A stretch of DNA of 64,000 bases from assembly GCF_025753795.1 (NCBI RefSeq), contig NZ_JAOWPS010000005.1, forward strand, positions 248,001 to 312,000. Reading direction: 5' to 3'. The DNA is from Mesorhizobium sp. YC-39 (lineage in GTDB: Bacteria > Pseudomonadota > Alphaproteobacteria > Rhizobiales > Rhizobiaceae). A model generated the notes under the pieces. The model saw nothing but the letters and a program-made list of their open reading frames with translations, did not search any database and was not told the DNA's origin. Positions 44,892 through 54,369 of the stretch are shown here, one piece after another (position 1 is the first letter of the stretch; the number at the start of each line of letters is the position of its first letter). Both the position numbers and the translations under genes were made by a program.

Positions 44892-46205
44892 ATGGCTGAA
44901 GCGTTGCGTGTTGGAATTGCCGGTCTTGGCACCGTCGGCGCGTCGGTGGCGCGCGTGTTGCGTGACAAGGCGGCAGAGCTGACGCGCCAATGCGGGCGCG
45001 ACATCGTCGTGTCGGCTGTTTCGGCCCGCGATCCAAAGCGTGACCGTGGCGTCGATCTTGGGGCAGCCAAGTGGTTTGACGATGCGACGAAGATGGCGCA
45101 GACCGCCGACATCGATGTCTTCGTCGAGCTGATCGGCGGCGACGAGGGTGCCGCGCGATCGTCCGTGAAAGCGGCACTCGAGGCCGGGCGCCATGTGGTC
45201 ACCGCCAACAAGGCGCTGCTCGCCAAGCACGGCGTGCAGCTTGCCGAGGTCGCCGAGAGGAAGGGCGTGCTGCTCAATTACGAGGCGGCGGTGGCCGGCG
45301 GCATTCCGGTCATCAAGACGATGCGCGAGGCGATGGCTGGCAATTCGATCACGCGCGTCTTCGGCATCCTCAATGGCACCTGCAACTATATCCTGACCCG
45401 CATGGAGGCCGAGGGCCTGTCCTTCGACGCCTGCCTGAAGGATGCGCAACGGCTTGGTTATGCCGAGGCCGATCCTACTTTCGACATCGAGGGCCAGGAC
45501 ACCGCGCACAAGCTGTCGATCCTGACCAGCCTGGCCTTCGGCACCAAAATCGCCGCCACCGACATCTATATGGAAGGCATCTCCAACATCAGCCAGGCCG
45601 ACATCCGCGCTGCCGGCGATCTCGGCTACCGGATAAAACTGCTCGGCGTCGCCCAGCGCACGGAAAGCGGCATCGAACAGCGCGTGCATCCGACCATGGT
45701 GCCGACAGCGTCGGTCATCGCGCAGGTGCATGGCGTGACCAATGCTGTTGCGATCGAAACCGATATTCTGGGTGAACTCCTGCTCTCCGGTCCGGGTGCC
45801 GGAGGCAACGCCACCGCTTCGGCTGTCATTGGCGACATCGCCGACATCGCCAAGAGCCGGCCCGGTTTCCAGCACGGTCCGGTTTTCGGCCGGCCGACGA
45901 AGGAGCTCAAGCCCTACAAGAAGGCGCTGATGCGCAGCCATGCCGGCGGCTATTTCATCCGGCTAACCGTGCATGACCGTATCGGCGTCTTCGCGGCGAT
46001 CGCCAAGCGCATGGCCGACAACGATATTTCGCTGGAATCGATCGTGCAGCATGCCGCCGGCCCGGAAACCGCGGCCCAGAAGACGGTCATCCTCGTCACC
46101 CATGAGACGACCGAGGCTGCGGTGCGCAAGGCCGTTGACGGCATCACCAAGGACGGCCATCTGACCGACAAGCCGCAGGTGATCCGTATCGAGCGGGCGG
46201 GTTAA
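44892..46205 (+). CDS. hom: Homoserine dehydrogenase
   Basis: Reduces aspartate semialdehyde to homoserine, the branch to threonine and methionine. 437 residues: NAD(P)-binding GLGTVGASVA at 11-20, VTANKALLAKHG, the catalytic region GILNGTCNYILTRM and GYAEADPTFDIEGQDTAHK, and a C-terminal ACT domain (about 355-437; VHDRIGVFAAIAKRMADNDI) for feedback by threonine. It follows the AlaC-like gene. Confidence 0.95.
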   Translation: MAEALRVGIAGLGTVGASVARVLRDKAAELTRQCGRDIVVSAVSARDPKRDRGVDLGAAKWFDDATKMAQTADIDVFVELIGGDEGAARSSVKAALEAGRHVVTANKALLAKHGVQLAEVAERKGVLLNYEAAVAGGIPVIKTMREAMAGNSITRVFGILNGTCNYILTRMEAEGLSFDACLKDAQRLGYAEADPTFDIEGQDTAHKLSILTSLAFGTKIAATDIYMEGISNISQADIRAAGDLGYRIKLLGVAQRTESGIEQRVHPTMVPTASVIAQVHGVTNAVAIETDILGELLLSGPGAGGNATASAVIGDIADIAKSRPGFQHGPVFGRPTKELKPYKKALMRSHAGGYFIRLTVHDRIGVFAAIAKRMADNDISLESIVQHAAGPETAAQKTVILVTHETTEAAVRKAVDGITKDGHLTDKPQVIRIERAG

Positions 46206-46292
46206 TCAGCCGAACGTCGCGACTGCGATCGATCGGAACGAATTTCAGCTCGCGCCGTTCTCCTCAGGTCTGCAACCCCGAGGAAACGCACA

Positions 46293-46649
46293 ATGGCCGA
46301 AGCATCGAAGCCTGACAGCTCCAGCATCGACGACATCCAGAAGGCGCTCGAAAAACAGATCGCCGACCTGCGCAAGGAGGTCGCCAAGATCAATAAGAGC
46401 ATTTCGGAACGCGGCGCTGAATTGGTCGCCGATGCCGAGGAGCAGGCATCCGGAATGTACGACAGCGCTGCTGCTCGCGCGACGCGAACCGCGCAGCAAT
46501 TGCGCACTCAAGCCCATGCGGTATCTGAAGCGGTGCGGGAAAATCCAGGCACAACAACGGCACTGGTGGGCATGATCGGCCTGCTTGGCTTCCTGGCAGG
46601 AATGGCTGTCGGGCAAGCCATGAACGACACGCCGAGGCGATGGTATTGA
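46293..46649 (+). CDS. DUF883/ElaB-YqjD-like membrane-anchored protein
   Basis: A 118-residue protein: a long charged helix (about 12-85) with heptad-like spacing, then a single hydrophobic segment (TALVGMIGLLGFLAGMAVGQAM). This layout matches the ElaB/YqjD family, C-tail-anchored inner-membrane proteins reported to bind ribosomes in E. coli. It is followed by a strong hairpin and by the small membrane protein gene. Confidence 0.75.
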   Translation: MAEASKPDSSSIDDIQKALEKQIADLRKEVAKINKSISERGAELVADAEEQASGMYDSAAARATRTAQQLRTQAHAVSEAVRENPGTTTALVGMIGLLGFLAGMAVGQAMNDTPRRWY

Positions 46650-46664
46650 TCTAGTTTTTGAGAA

Positions 46665-46681
46665 GGCCGGCTTCGCCGGCC
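46665..46681 (+). terminator. Hairpin terminator-like
   Basis: ggccggc-ttc-gccggcc, a 7-bp perfect GC stem with a 3-base loop, follows the DUF883-like gene by 15 bp and is followed by gtttcgtt, a weak T-rich tail. Confidence 0.55.
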
Positions 46682-46715
46682 GTTTCGTTCTGCATATCAT
46701 TTTCAGGAGGGCGCC

Positions 46716-46883
46716 ATGGCCTCGTCCATGTTGATAGGCATTCTGATCACGTTCCTGGTGATCATTCTTGTTCTCTATCTGGTTCAGCGTCTTCCGCTTG
46801 ACGCCAGGATGCGACAGATCGCCCAGATCATCGTCATCATCATCGGCATTATCTCGCTGCTCAAATACCTCGCGGTGTTCTAG
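46716..46883 (+). CDS. Very small two-helix membrane protein (Thivi_2564-like)
   Basis: A 55-residue protein with an ideal aggagg ribosome site 5 bp before the ATG. It has two hydrophobic helices, LIGILITFLVIILVLYLV and IAQIIVIIIGIISLLKYL, joined by a polar loop QRLPLDARMRQ. The layout resembles the Thivi_2564 family of tiny membrane proteins. Function unknown. It stands between the DUF883-like gene and glpX. Confidence 0.75.
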   Translation: MASSMLIGILITFLVIILVLYLVQRLPLDARMRQIAQIIVIIIGIISLLKYLAVF

Positions 46884-47105
46884 GCGAGCGGCCAATACCG
46901 GGTCTCGCGGCCCACATAAAACCCCATTTTACTCACTGAAACACACCCGGTTCAGCGCAGACGGGCGTGCTTATTATGCCTTCAATCGATTGATATTCTT
47001 GTCTTTTCGAGAAATCATTGAGCGGGTCTTGTCCTTGTCATGCTGGTTTGAGAAAAGGAGCGCGCCTCTGGCGGGAGGCAATGTGCCAACGAGGATTTTC
47101 CACCG

Positions 47106-48089
47106 ATGAATGTGGCCCAGAACATCATCGCCGGTCTTGACCGGATACTCACCATGGAACTGGTGCGCGTCACCGAACGCGCCGCGGTTGCGGCCGCCAG
47201 ACTGCGCGGGCGAGGCGACGAAAAGGCCGCCGACCAGGTCGCGGTCGATGCCATGCGCCAGGAGCTCAACCGTCTCGCCATCAAGGGCACGGTGGTGATC
47301 GGCGAGGGCGAGCGCGACGAGGCACCGATGCTCTATATCGGTGAAGAGGTCGGTTCCGGCAAAGGCCCGGCGGTCGATATCGCGCTCGATCCGCTTGAGG
47401 GCACGACGATCTGCGCCAAGAACTTGCCCAACGCGCTGGCCGTCATCGCGATCGCGGAAAAGGGCAGCCTGCTGTTCGCGCCCGATGTCTACATGGACAA
47501 GATCGCCATCGGCCCGGGCTACGCTGACGGCGTCGTCGATATCGATGCTTCGCCGGCCGAAAACATCGCCAGCCTGGCCAAGGCCAAGGGTGTGCCGATA
47601 TCGGAGATCACCGCCTGCATCCTCGACCGGCCGCGCCATGGCAAGTTGATCGAGGCAGTGCGCGCCACGGGCGCCGCGATTCGGCTGATTGGTGACGGCG
47701 ACGTCGCCGGCGTCATCCACACCACCGATCCGGACGAGACCGGCATCGATATCTATCTCGGCACTGGCGGGGCGCCGGAGGGTGTGCTGGCGGCGGCTGC
47801 GTTACGTTGCACCGGCGGCCAGATGCAGGGGAGGCTGATCCTCGACACGCCGGAAAAAGTGGCGCGGGCGGCGAAGATGGGCATCTCCGATCCCAAGCGC
47901 GTCTACCGCACGCAAGACATGGCGCGCGGCGACGTGCTGTTCGCGGCAACCGGCGTGACCGACGGCAACATGCTGGCCGGCGTCAAATTCGGCCGTAATT
48001 CCATCACCACGCATACGATCGTGCTGCGCTCGTCATCGCGCACGGTGCGCGAGATCAAGGCGCGCCACCAGGATCTGGAAAAGTTCTGA
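47106..48089 (+). CDS. glpX: Class II fructose-1,6-bisphosphatase
   Basis: Gluconeogenic phosphatase, 327 residues. Signature segments: VVIGEGERDEAPMLYIGEEVG, the metal site DPLEGTT at about 95-101, and DRPRHGKLI. A GAGGA ribosome site lies before the ATG. In rhizobia this is often the neighbour of hom and recJ, as here, so it is part of a conserved core block. Confidence 0.95.
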   Translation: MNVAQNIIAGLDRILTMELVRVTERAAVAAARLRGRGDEKAADQVAVDAMRQELNRLAIKGTVVIGEGERDEAPMLYIGEEVGSGKGPAVDIALDPLEGTTICAKNLPNALAVIAIAEKGSLLFAPDVYMDKIAIGPGYADGVVDIDASPAENIASLAKAKGVPISEITACILDRPRHGKLIEAVRATGAAIRLIGDGDVAGVIHTTDPDETGIDIYLGTGGAPEGVLAAAALRCTGGQMQGRLILDTPEKVARAAKMGISDPKRVYRTQDMARGDVLFAATGVTDGNMLAGVKFGRNSITTHTIVLRSSSRTVREIKARHQDLEKF

Positions 48090-48101
48090 TTCGCCGGATT
48101 T

Positions 48102-48139
48102 AGCCGTCGCATATTGTGAGAGCCGTCGCATATTGTGAG
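48102..48139. repeat. Perfect 19-bp tandem duplication before recJ
   Basis: The unit agccgtcgcatattgtgag occurs twice head to tail (48102-48120, 48121-48139). The GTG at 48135, which would be the first start of the recJ frame, lies in the second unit. A recent slippage duplication in the leader of recJ is the simple reading. Confidence 0.9.
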
Positions 48140-48155
48140 AAATGACAATTTGCAG

Positions 48156-49952
48156 ATGGCGCGTCGCGTGACGGGCGAAAGACGTTTTTTCCTCGATGTC
48201 AGGCAGTCGGCCACCGGTCTCTCCTGGGAGCACCGGTTGACCGAGCGGCAAGACATGACCGCGCTCGCCATCGCTCAGGGCCATGGCGTGCCGGACATTG
48301 TCGCGCGCGTCCTTGCCGGGCGCGGCGTGAGCGCCGAGCAGACCGAACGGTTCCTCGATCCGACCATCCGCGACCTTTTGCCGGACCCGGCCTCACTGAC
48401 CGATATGGACAAGGCCGCCACCCGTATCGCCGGCGCTATCATGGCCAGGGAGAAGGTGGCGATCTTCGGCGACTATGATGTCGACGGCGCGGCCTCGTCG
48501 GCGCTACTCAAGCGGTTCCTCGCCCATTTCTCGGTGCCGTCGGAGATTTACATACCGGACCGCATTTTCGAGGGCTACGGCCCCAATCCGGAAGCCATGC
48601 GCGAACTCGTGTCGCGCGGCGCGACGCTGATCGTCACCGTCGATTGCGGCACCAACAGTGCCGTTTCCGTCGACGCGGCGAGGGACGCCGGCGCCGATGT
48701 CGTGGTGCTCGATCACCATCAGGTCGGTGGACCGTTGCCGGCTGCAAATGCGGTCGTCAATCCCAATCGCGAGGACGACCTTTCGGGCCAAGGTCATCTC
48801 TGCGCTGCCGGTGTCGTCTTCCTCACCCTGGTGCAGACGGTGAGGGTCCTGCGCGGCCTGTTGCCGAATGCTGCGCCGCCGGACCTGCTTGCCTTGCTTG
48901 ATCTCGTGGCGCTGGCCACTGTCTGCGATGTGGTGCCGCTCACCGGCGTCAACCGCGCCTTCGTGGTCAAGGGGCTGCAGATGGCGCGCCAGCAGCGCAA
49001 CGAGGGGTTGGCGGCGCTGGCCCGGGTCTCGCGCATCGGCGAGCCGATCAGCACCTTCCATCTGGCCTATCTGATCGGTCCGCGCATCAATGCCGGCGGG
49101 CGCATCGGCGATGCAGCGCTTGGCAGCCGTCTGTTGGCGACCGACGATCCCGTCGAGGCCGGCGCCATCGCCGAGACGCTCGACCGGCTCAATCAGGAGC
49201 GGCAGCTGATGGAGCAGGAGATGCTGGCCGCGGCACGCGTTGAGGCCGATGCCGAGCTTGCCGGCGGCAATGGCCCGGCCATCGTCGTCACCGCCAGTTC
49301 CAATTGGCATCCGGGCATCGTCGGCCTGCTTGCCTCGCGGCTCAAGGACCATGCGCGCCGGCCAGCCTTCGCCATTGCCTTCAATGCCAATGACGTCGGC
49401 ACGGGTTCGGGCCGCTCCGTGTCGGGCTTCGACTTGGGACGGCTGGTGCGCGAGGCGGCCGATGCCGGGCTGATCGTCAAGGGCGGTGGTCACGGCATGG
49501 CCGCCGGCATCACCGTGGAGCGGGCAAAACTCGGCGTGCTCAGGGCGTTCTTCGAGGAACGCGCGGCGGCGGACGTGTTCCGGCTACAGGACGAGGAAAG
49601 CCTGGCCATCGACGGTGCGCTATCGGCCGAGGGCGCGACGCTCGACCTGCTCGACGCGCTGGAGAAGGCGGGTCCATTCGGGGCGGGGCATGTCGCGCCG
49701 GTCTTTGCGCTGCCGCGCCATCGGCTGGCGGACGCACGGGCGGTCGGCACCAATCACATCCGCGCCGAATTGCAGTCGGAAAGCGGCGGCCGCATCCAGG
49801 CAATCGCCTTTCGCGCCGTCGATACTGCACTCGGCGAATTCCTGTTCAAAAACAGAGGCAAGCCGGTGCATGTCGCCGGTTCATTGTCGGCGAACCACTG
49901 GAACGGCAACCGCACGGTGCAGTTTCGCATCGTCGATGCAGCACGTGCGTAA
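48156..49952 (+). CDS. recJ: Single-stranded-DNA-specific exonuclease RecJ
   Basis: 5'-3' exonuclease in recombination and mismatch repair. About 598 residues from the ATG at 48156; the frame opens at a GTG at 48135 inside a tandem duplication. DHH motifs are FGDYDVDGAASSALL and VVLDHHQVGG; the DHHA1 domain has GGGHGMAAGI. It is followed by the OB-like C-terminus (HVAGSLSANHWNGNRTVQF). Core gene after glpX. Confidence 0.94.
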   Translation: MARRVTGERRFFLDVRQSATGLSWEHRLTERQDMTALAIAQGHGVPDIVARVLAGRGVSAEQTERFLDPTIRDLLPDPASLTDMDKAATRIAGAIMAREKVAIFGDYDVDGAASSALLKRFLAHFSVPSEIYIPDRIFEGYGPNPEAMRELVSRGATLIVTVDCGTNSAVSVDAARDAGADVVVLDHHQVGGPLPAANAVVNPNREDDLSGQGHLCAAGVVFLTLVQTVRVLRGLLPNAAPPDLLALLDLVALATVCDVVPLTGVNRAFVVKGLQMARQQRNEGLAALARVSRIGEPISTFHLAYLIGPRINAGGRIGDAALGSRLLATDDPVEAGAIAETLDRLNQERQLMEQEMLAAARVEADAELAGGNGPAIVVTASSNWHPGIVGLLASRLKDHARRPAFAIAFNANDVGTGSGRSVSGFDLGRLVREAADAGLIVKGGGHGMAAGITVERAKLGVLRAFFEERAAADVFRLQDEESLAIDGALSAEGATLDLLDALEKAGPFGAGHVAPVFALPRHRLADARAVGTNHIRAELQSESGGRIQAIAFRAVDTALGEFLFKNRGKPVHVAGSLSANHWNGNRTVQFRIVDAARA

Positions 49953-50030
49953 GAGTCCTGTTTGACCGTGATTTTCTCCGAACCGCGGGGAGCGCGGCAG
50001 GATCACGGCAGGGGCGGGCGGCCGACAACT

Positions 50031-51011
50031 CTATGATCGAATTTGCTTTCGAAATTCGCCCGGCGCCATTCCGGTCGTTTTGGAGAAAGTACGACTGAAT
50101 GAAGCGACATCCTGGTAGCCCACCCGATAGCAGATTTCCGAGATGCTTAGCTTCGTTCCCTCAAGCAGCGATCTTGCCAATTCAAACCGTTTTTCCTGGA
50201 TCCATTTTCCGGGCGTCGTCTTGAGTTCAATGGCAAATCTACGAGACAGCGTTCGCGGAGACATGCCAAGTCCCGTCGCGAGAAAGCTCAAGTCGATTTC
50301 ACGTATCTTGTTTTTCGAGAGTTCACGCAGTTTGTTCTCCAGCGGGTTGGCCTCCTTCGAGAATTCTTCGAGAGGAAATTCGTAAGGGCTCTGAAATTTG
50401 CGCGAAGGCGGAAGAACCAGAAGTTTTCTGACGATCCGCTCCTCCTTCGAGAAGCCCAAATCGACCAGCAAGGCTTTGGCAAGTTCCAGTCCTGAAAATC
50501 CACCGCCGCAAGTATAAAGGCGACCGTCTCGAACAAGCATGCGGGAAGAATCCCATTGAACTTGCGGAAATCGGCGACTTACGTGGGACTTCAGCCACCA
50601 GGATATTGTCGCGCGCTTGCCGTCCAGCAGGCCCGAATTGGCGAGCAAATAACACGCGCCGCAGTGTGCTGCGATGATTGCTTCCTGTTGTCGCGCGAGT
50701 GCGATCAGCGGCTTTGAGTGTTCACTCTCCTCGTCAAGCGAGCGCAAGAGTTCGGGAATTTCGACGCCCGGCATCGCGATGAGAATCAACACATCCATTT
50801 TTCGGGACGGTTGCGTCTTTGCCGGGAAGGAAATTCCGGCGGTCGACGTTGCCGGCGATGCCCTGGAAACGAACTCGCACGAAAGAACCTGCGAGCCGCA
50901 GACGTCATTCACGAGCTGAAACATCTCGACCAGCGTCGAGACAACCGCTGAATAGAAATCGGACGGTAGCCAGATCACAACGTGGATGGGCCTAACAGCC
51001 ATTTGCACCAT
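50031..51011 (-). CDS. GlxA-type AraC family transcriptional regulator
   Basis: A 326-residue regulator with an N-terminal DJ-1/PfpI-like domain (about 10-175; HCGACYLLANSGLLDG with Cys at the nucleophile-like elbow) and a C-terminal AraC HTH pair (LATGLGMSPRTLSRRF; ISEICYRVGYQDVASFSRTF). It is divergent from and next to the MFS transporter gene and very probably regulates it. The DNA is a little AT-richer than the flanking core genes. Confidence 0.9.
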   Translation of the reverse strand: MVQMAVRPIHVVIWLPSDFYSAVVSTLVEMFQLVNDVCGSQVLSCEFVSRASPATSTAGISFPAKTQPSRKMDVLILIAMPGVEIPELLRSLDEESEHSKPLIALARQQEAIIAAHCGACYLLANSGLLDGKRATISWWLKSHVSRRFPQVQWDSSRMLVRDGRLYTCGGGFSGLELAKALLVDLGFSKEERIVRKLLVLPPSRKFQSPYEFPLEEFSKEANPLENKLRELSKNKIREIDLSFLATGLGMSPRTLSRRFAIELKTTPGKWIQEKRFELARSLLEGTKLSISEICYRVGYQDVASFSRTFSKTTGMAPGEFRKQIRS

Positions 51012-51140
51012 TCCCTGTATTGGTTGCGGATGGCAAGTTTAGCACAATATTTGTCAAAAATGCCAATTCCGGAACAAACGCGGCGCCTCCAGGATGGCCG
51101 CATGCGGGTCCCGCCGATGAAGAGCGGGCTTCGAAAATCC

Positions 51141-52655
51141 ATGGCTGGGAAGATGCAAATGCAGAAATCGCTGAATCAAACCGATACGGACGCGATGGGT
51201 GGGCCGGATTCAAACGACGCCACACAACCGCTACGCTGGGCCGGGCTCAGGCTCGCGCTGCTGGCGTTCGCACAGTTCATAATCGCGATCGATTACAACA
51301 TCGTCTATGTCGCCCTGCCGGATATCGGCCGAGATGTCGGGTTTACAGCTCAGTCGTTGCAATGGGTGGTGAGCGCTTACGCCGTGGCCTTTGGTGGTTT
51401 CCTATTGCTCGGCGGGCGGGCAGCCGACCGGCTGGGTCCGCGACGCATGTTTATCCTAGCACTTGTGCTCTATGGCGTTTCATCCCTGGCGGGCGGATTG
51501 GCACCCAACGCTCTCACACTGGTGGTCGCAAGGGCAATTCAAGGCTTAGGCGGGGCGCTTCTGTTTCCTGCAACACTGGCGCTGATCAACACGAGTTTCG
51601 CCGAGGGTACCGAACGCAATCGGGCACTGGCTATCTGGGGCGCCGCGGGAAGTGGCGGCCTGGCGGCCGGTGCAATCATTGGAGGCATCCTCACCAGCGG
51701 CTGGGGTTGGCAGGCAGTCTTCTTCTTCACCGTTCCGCTGGCCTTGGGAGCCGCTCTTGTTGCGGCACCAGTTCTGCTGGCGCCCGATCCGGCGCCTAAG
51801 GGCCGAAGGCAGAGCTTTGATCTTCCCGGCGCGCTGGTCGTCACGACAAGTGCAACCCTGTTGGTGTTCGGTCTGGCCAGCGGACCGGAAGCGGGCTGGC
51901 ATACGGTCAGGAGTGCAGGATCGCTAGTGATTGGTGTGCTGCTGCTCGGGACCTTCATTCTCATCGAGAGACGCGCGCGCGATCCGCTCGCACCACTGCG
52001 GTTGTTTGCCAATCGCGGCCTTGCGACGGCCATGGTGGTGAGCTTCTTCCATCACATGGCGTTGAGTTCCGGTTACTACCTTCTCACGACCTACTTTCAG
52101 AACCTGCTCGGCTATAACGCGCTCGCCGCCGGCTTGGCATTCGTGCCGCTCGGAGTGCTTGCGATGATCGGTGGGGGAAAGGGCGCTGCGCTGCTGCTCA
52201 ACAATTGGGGGACTCGCGCTACGATGTTCGCCGGCATGTTCATATACGGGGTCGGACTGGCAGCGATCGCTTTTGCCATGTCGCCAGGAGGCTCGTATTG
52301 GGCGGTGCTGCCAGGGATCCTTATCTATGGTTTCGGTGGCGGCATTGCCTTTACGACGCTGTTCGTGGCCGCCGCTTCCGGAGTTGCCCCCAATGAACAG
52401 GGAGTCGCGTCGGCGCTGGCGTCGACCTCCCTGCAAATCGGCGCGGCCCTGGGTCTTGCCGCCATTCTCGTCGTTGCCAATGTTGGTTTGGGTGGACAAG
52501 CTGGCGCTGCATCGGATGTTGTCGACGGATTGCGTATGGCAGGATGGTTTGCCGCGGCGGCGGCTGTCCTCGGTGCGGTTCTGGCCCTGACGCTCAAGCA
52601 ACGGAATCCGGGGGTACCTCTGGATGTCGCTGCTTCTCCCGAATCCGCTTGTTGA
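51141..52655 (+). CDS. MFS transporter, DHA2 (EmrB/QacA) type
   Basis: Proton-driven drug or metabolite efflux protein with about 14 membrane segments. The opening FAQFIIAIDYNIVYVALPDIGRD and the A-motif GGRAADRLGPRRMF are typical of DHA2. The frame opens at 50982, overlapping the regulator gene, so a later start is needed; candidates are 51141, 51153 and 51159, none with an outstanding ribosome site. The divergent AraC-type gene is its likely regulator. Confidence 0.88.
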   Translation: MAGKMQMQKSLNQTDTDAMGGPDSNDATQPLRWAGLRLALLAFAQFIIAIDYNIVYVALPDIGRDVGFTAQSLQWVVSAYAVAFGGFLLLGGRAADRLGPRRMFILALVLYGVSSLAGGLAPNALTLVVARAIQGLGGALLFPATLALINTSFAEGTERNRALAIWGAAGSGGLAAGAIIGGILTSGWGWQAVFFFTVPLALGAALVAAPVLLAPDPAPKGRRQSFDLPGALVVTTSATLLVFGLASGPEAGWHTVRSAGSLVIGVLLLGTFILIERRARDPLAPLRLFANRGLATAMVVSFFHHMALSSGYYLLTTYFQNLLGYNALAAGLAFVPLGVLAMIGGGKGAALLLNNWGTRATMFAGMFIYGVGLAAIAFAMSPGGSYWAVLPGILIYGFGGGIAFTTLFVAAASGVAPNEQGVASALASTSLQIGAALGLAAILVVANVGLGGQAGAASDVVDGLRMAGWFAAAAAVLGAVLALTLKQRNPGVPLDVAASPESAC

Positions 52656-52732
52656 TCCGTCCTCAGTGACAAGTCGCCCGCAACGCGTCGCGTTTGAACG
52701 GATTCATGCGACGCGCTGCGGGGTCTTGTTTT

Positions 52733-52808
52733 GATGCATGTCGTAATCGCAAACCGCTGCGCACCCTCGGGTCAAGCCCGAGGGCATGCTTTTGCGCGAC
52801 ATGCATTA
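52733..52808. repeat. Dispersed palindromic repeat, copy 2
   Basis: Terminal arms atgcatgtcg and cgacatgcat are perfectly inverted. The body matches the repeat at 27672-27757 (aaaccgctgcgcac and ttttgcgcgaca). This copy has an extra 24 bp or so with its own 8-bp hairpin, ccctcggg-tcaag-cccgaggg (52764-52784). Just upstream lie acgcgtcgcg and gcgacgcg, probably the other half of the same element. Its right end gives the TAA stop of the patatin gene. Confidence 0.8.
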
Positions 52809-53780
52809 GGCGAGGACGGTCTGCAGCCTGGTCAGTTCGCCGATCTGGGCCATGGTCGCCTGATAGCCGATGCGGATCGCTTCGTCGGCACGATGGAATT
52901 CGGTCAGGCCGATATGGCTGAGCTTCGGCTGCAGCGACATATCGGGCGGGTCTCCGGCAAGCCGCGCGCGCGAAATGCGATCCTGGATGATGTTGAAGGC
53001 TTCGACCATGACGCCGGTGATGCCGAGCCGTGACTCGCGGAACTGGTATCCGGTGTCGACCTGGCCGGCTCTTGGCGCATCCTTCTCGATAACCAGTTCG
53101 CCGGCGCTATGCTTGATGACGGCTGCCCGACCGAACAGATCATAGTGAAGGTTCACCGCGACCACGAGCGGCTGCTCGTAGGCGCGGCAGACCGAAACCG
53201 GCACCGGATTGACCAATGCGCCGTCGACCAGAATACGCCCGTTGCAATTGACCGGTTCGAACACGCCAGGCAAAGCATAGGAGGCGCGCATGGCAGTGGT
53301 CAGCGAGCCGCTCGACAGCCAGATTTCATGGCCGGTGCGGATCTCCGAGGTGACGCAGACGAACGGTTTCGACAGATCCTCGAAACGGAAGCCGGCCATA
53401 TGTTCGCGCAGCCGTGCGTCGAGCTTCATGCCGCCGAACAGGCCGCTGCCGCGCAGATTGAGATCGAGGAGACCAAAGATGCGCCGCTTGTTCAGGCTTC
53501 TGGCGAATTCTTCCAATTCGTCCAGCTTGCCGGCAAGGTAGCAGCCGCCGACCAGCGCGCCGATCGACGTGCCGGCGATCATCGACACTTCGATGCCGGC
53601 TTCATCGAGCGCGCGCAGCACGCCGATATGAGCCCAGCCCCGCGCGCAGCCGCCACCCAATGCCAGCGAAATGCCGGTCTTCTTGGCAGGCTGCGTTTCG
53701 GATGCACCGCCAGACGAGGAGGGGCCATTGGCCTCGCTGACATCCGGTCTGTTGCGCAATGACGCCCATTCGAGCATCAC
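52806..53780 (-). CDS. Patatin-like phospholipase
   Basis: Ser-Asp dyad lipid acyl hydrolase of 324 residues. The oxyanion loop LGGGCARGW is at about 41-49, the nucleophile elbow GTSIG has Ser at 72, and the DGA motif is in ILVDGALVNPVPV. This is the RssA-like bacterial group. Substrate and partner are unknown. The stop codon is provided by a dispersed repeat. It precedes hisI-folE on the same strand but is separate from them by about 95 bp. Confidence 0.92.
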   Translation of the reverse strand: MMLEWASLRNRPDVSEANGPSSSGGASETQPAKKTGISLALGGGCARGWAHIGVLRALDEAGIEVSMIAGTSIGALVGGCYLAGKLDELEEFARSLNKRRIFGLLDLNLRGSGLFGGMKLDARLREHMAGFRFEDLSKPFVCVTSEIRTGHEIWLSSGSLTTAMRASYALPGVFEPVNCNGRILVDGALVNPVPVSVCRAYEQPLVVAVNLHYDLFGRAAVIKHSAGELVIEKDAPRAGQVDTGYQFRESRLGITGVMVEAFNIIQDRISRARLAGDPPDMSLQPKLSHIGLTEFHRADEAIRIGYQATMAQIGELTRLQTVLA

Positions 53781-53874
53781 AATCTCCCTTGTCCCACAGC
53801 TAATGTAGAGGCGGGCCGTATCGAAATCATGAATATACGTGACGGCAAGTCGGCGAATGGTTCATATGGATGGT

Positions 53875-54333
53875 TTATTTGGGCTTTCGATATGTTTCTT
53901 CCGCATCGAACAGTGGCTTGCTGCCGTCACCGGCAAGCGTCCCCTTGCCGTCGATCAGCCCCACCGTCCGATAAAAGCAGGAACGCCGGCCGGTGTGACA
54001 GGTTGCGTCGTGGCCCAACACTTTGACGCGCAGCCACAATGCGTCCTGATCGCAGTCGGTACGCATCTCGACGACATGCTGGACATTGCCGGAGGTTTCG
54101 CCCTTCTTCCACAGCGCCTTGCGCGAGCGCGACCAGTAATGGGCAATGCCGGTTTCGAGCGTTAGCGCCAGCGCCTCGGCGTTCATGTGCGCGACCATCA
54201 GCAGCATACCGTCTTCGGCATCGGTGACGACGACAGTGACGAGGCCGCCGGCATCGAAGCGCGGCGAAAAAACCGCGCCTTCCTCCAGTGCCTTCTTGTC
54301 CGAGGGAGCTTTTGGAAATTCCAGTGCCGACAT
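53875..54333 (-). CDS. hisI: Phosphoribosyl-AMP cyclohydrolase
   Basis: Third step of histidine biosynthesis, monofunctional form of 152 residues. Metal-binding D93-x-D95-x-D97 (DCDQD) and zinc cysteines C94, C112 and C119 (CHTGRRSC) are present; MVAHMNAEAL is the substrate-binding segment. It follows folE by 36 bp on the same strand, as commonly seen in rhizobia. Confidence 0.95.
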   Translation of the reverse strand: MSALEFPKAPSDKKALEEGAVFSPRFDAGGLVTVVVTDAEDGMLLMVAHMNAEALALTLETGIAHYWSRSRKALWKKGETSGNVQHVVEMRTDCDQDALWLRVKVLGHDATCHTGRRSCFYRTVGLIDGKGTLAGDGSKPLFDAEETYRKPK

Positions 54334-54369
54334 CGCCGGTCCTTATCTGGCGAAGCCGGCGCGGGTCAT

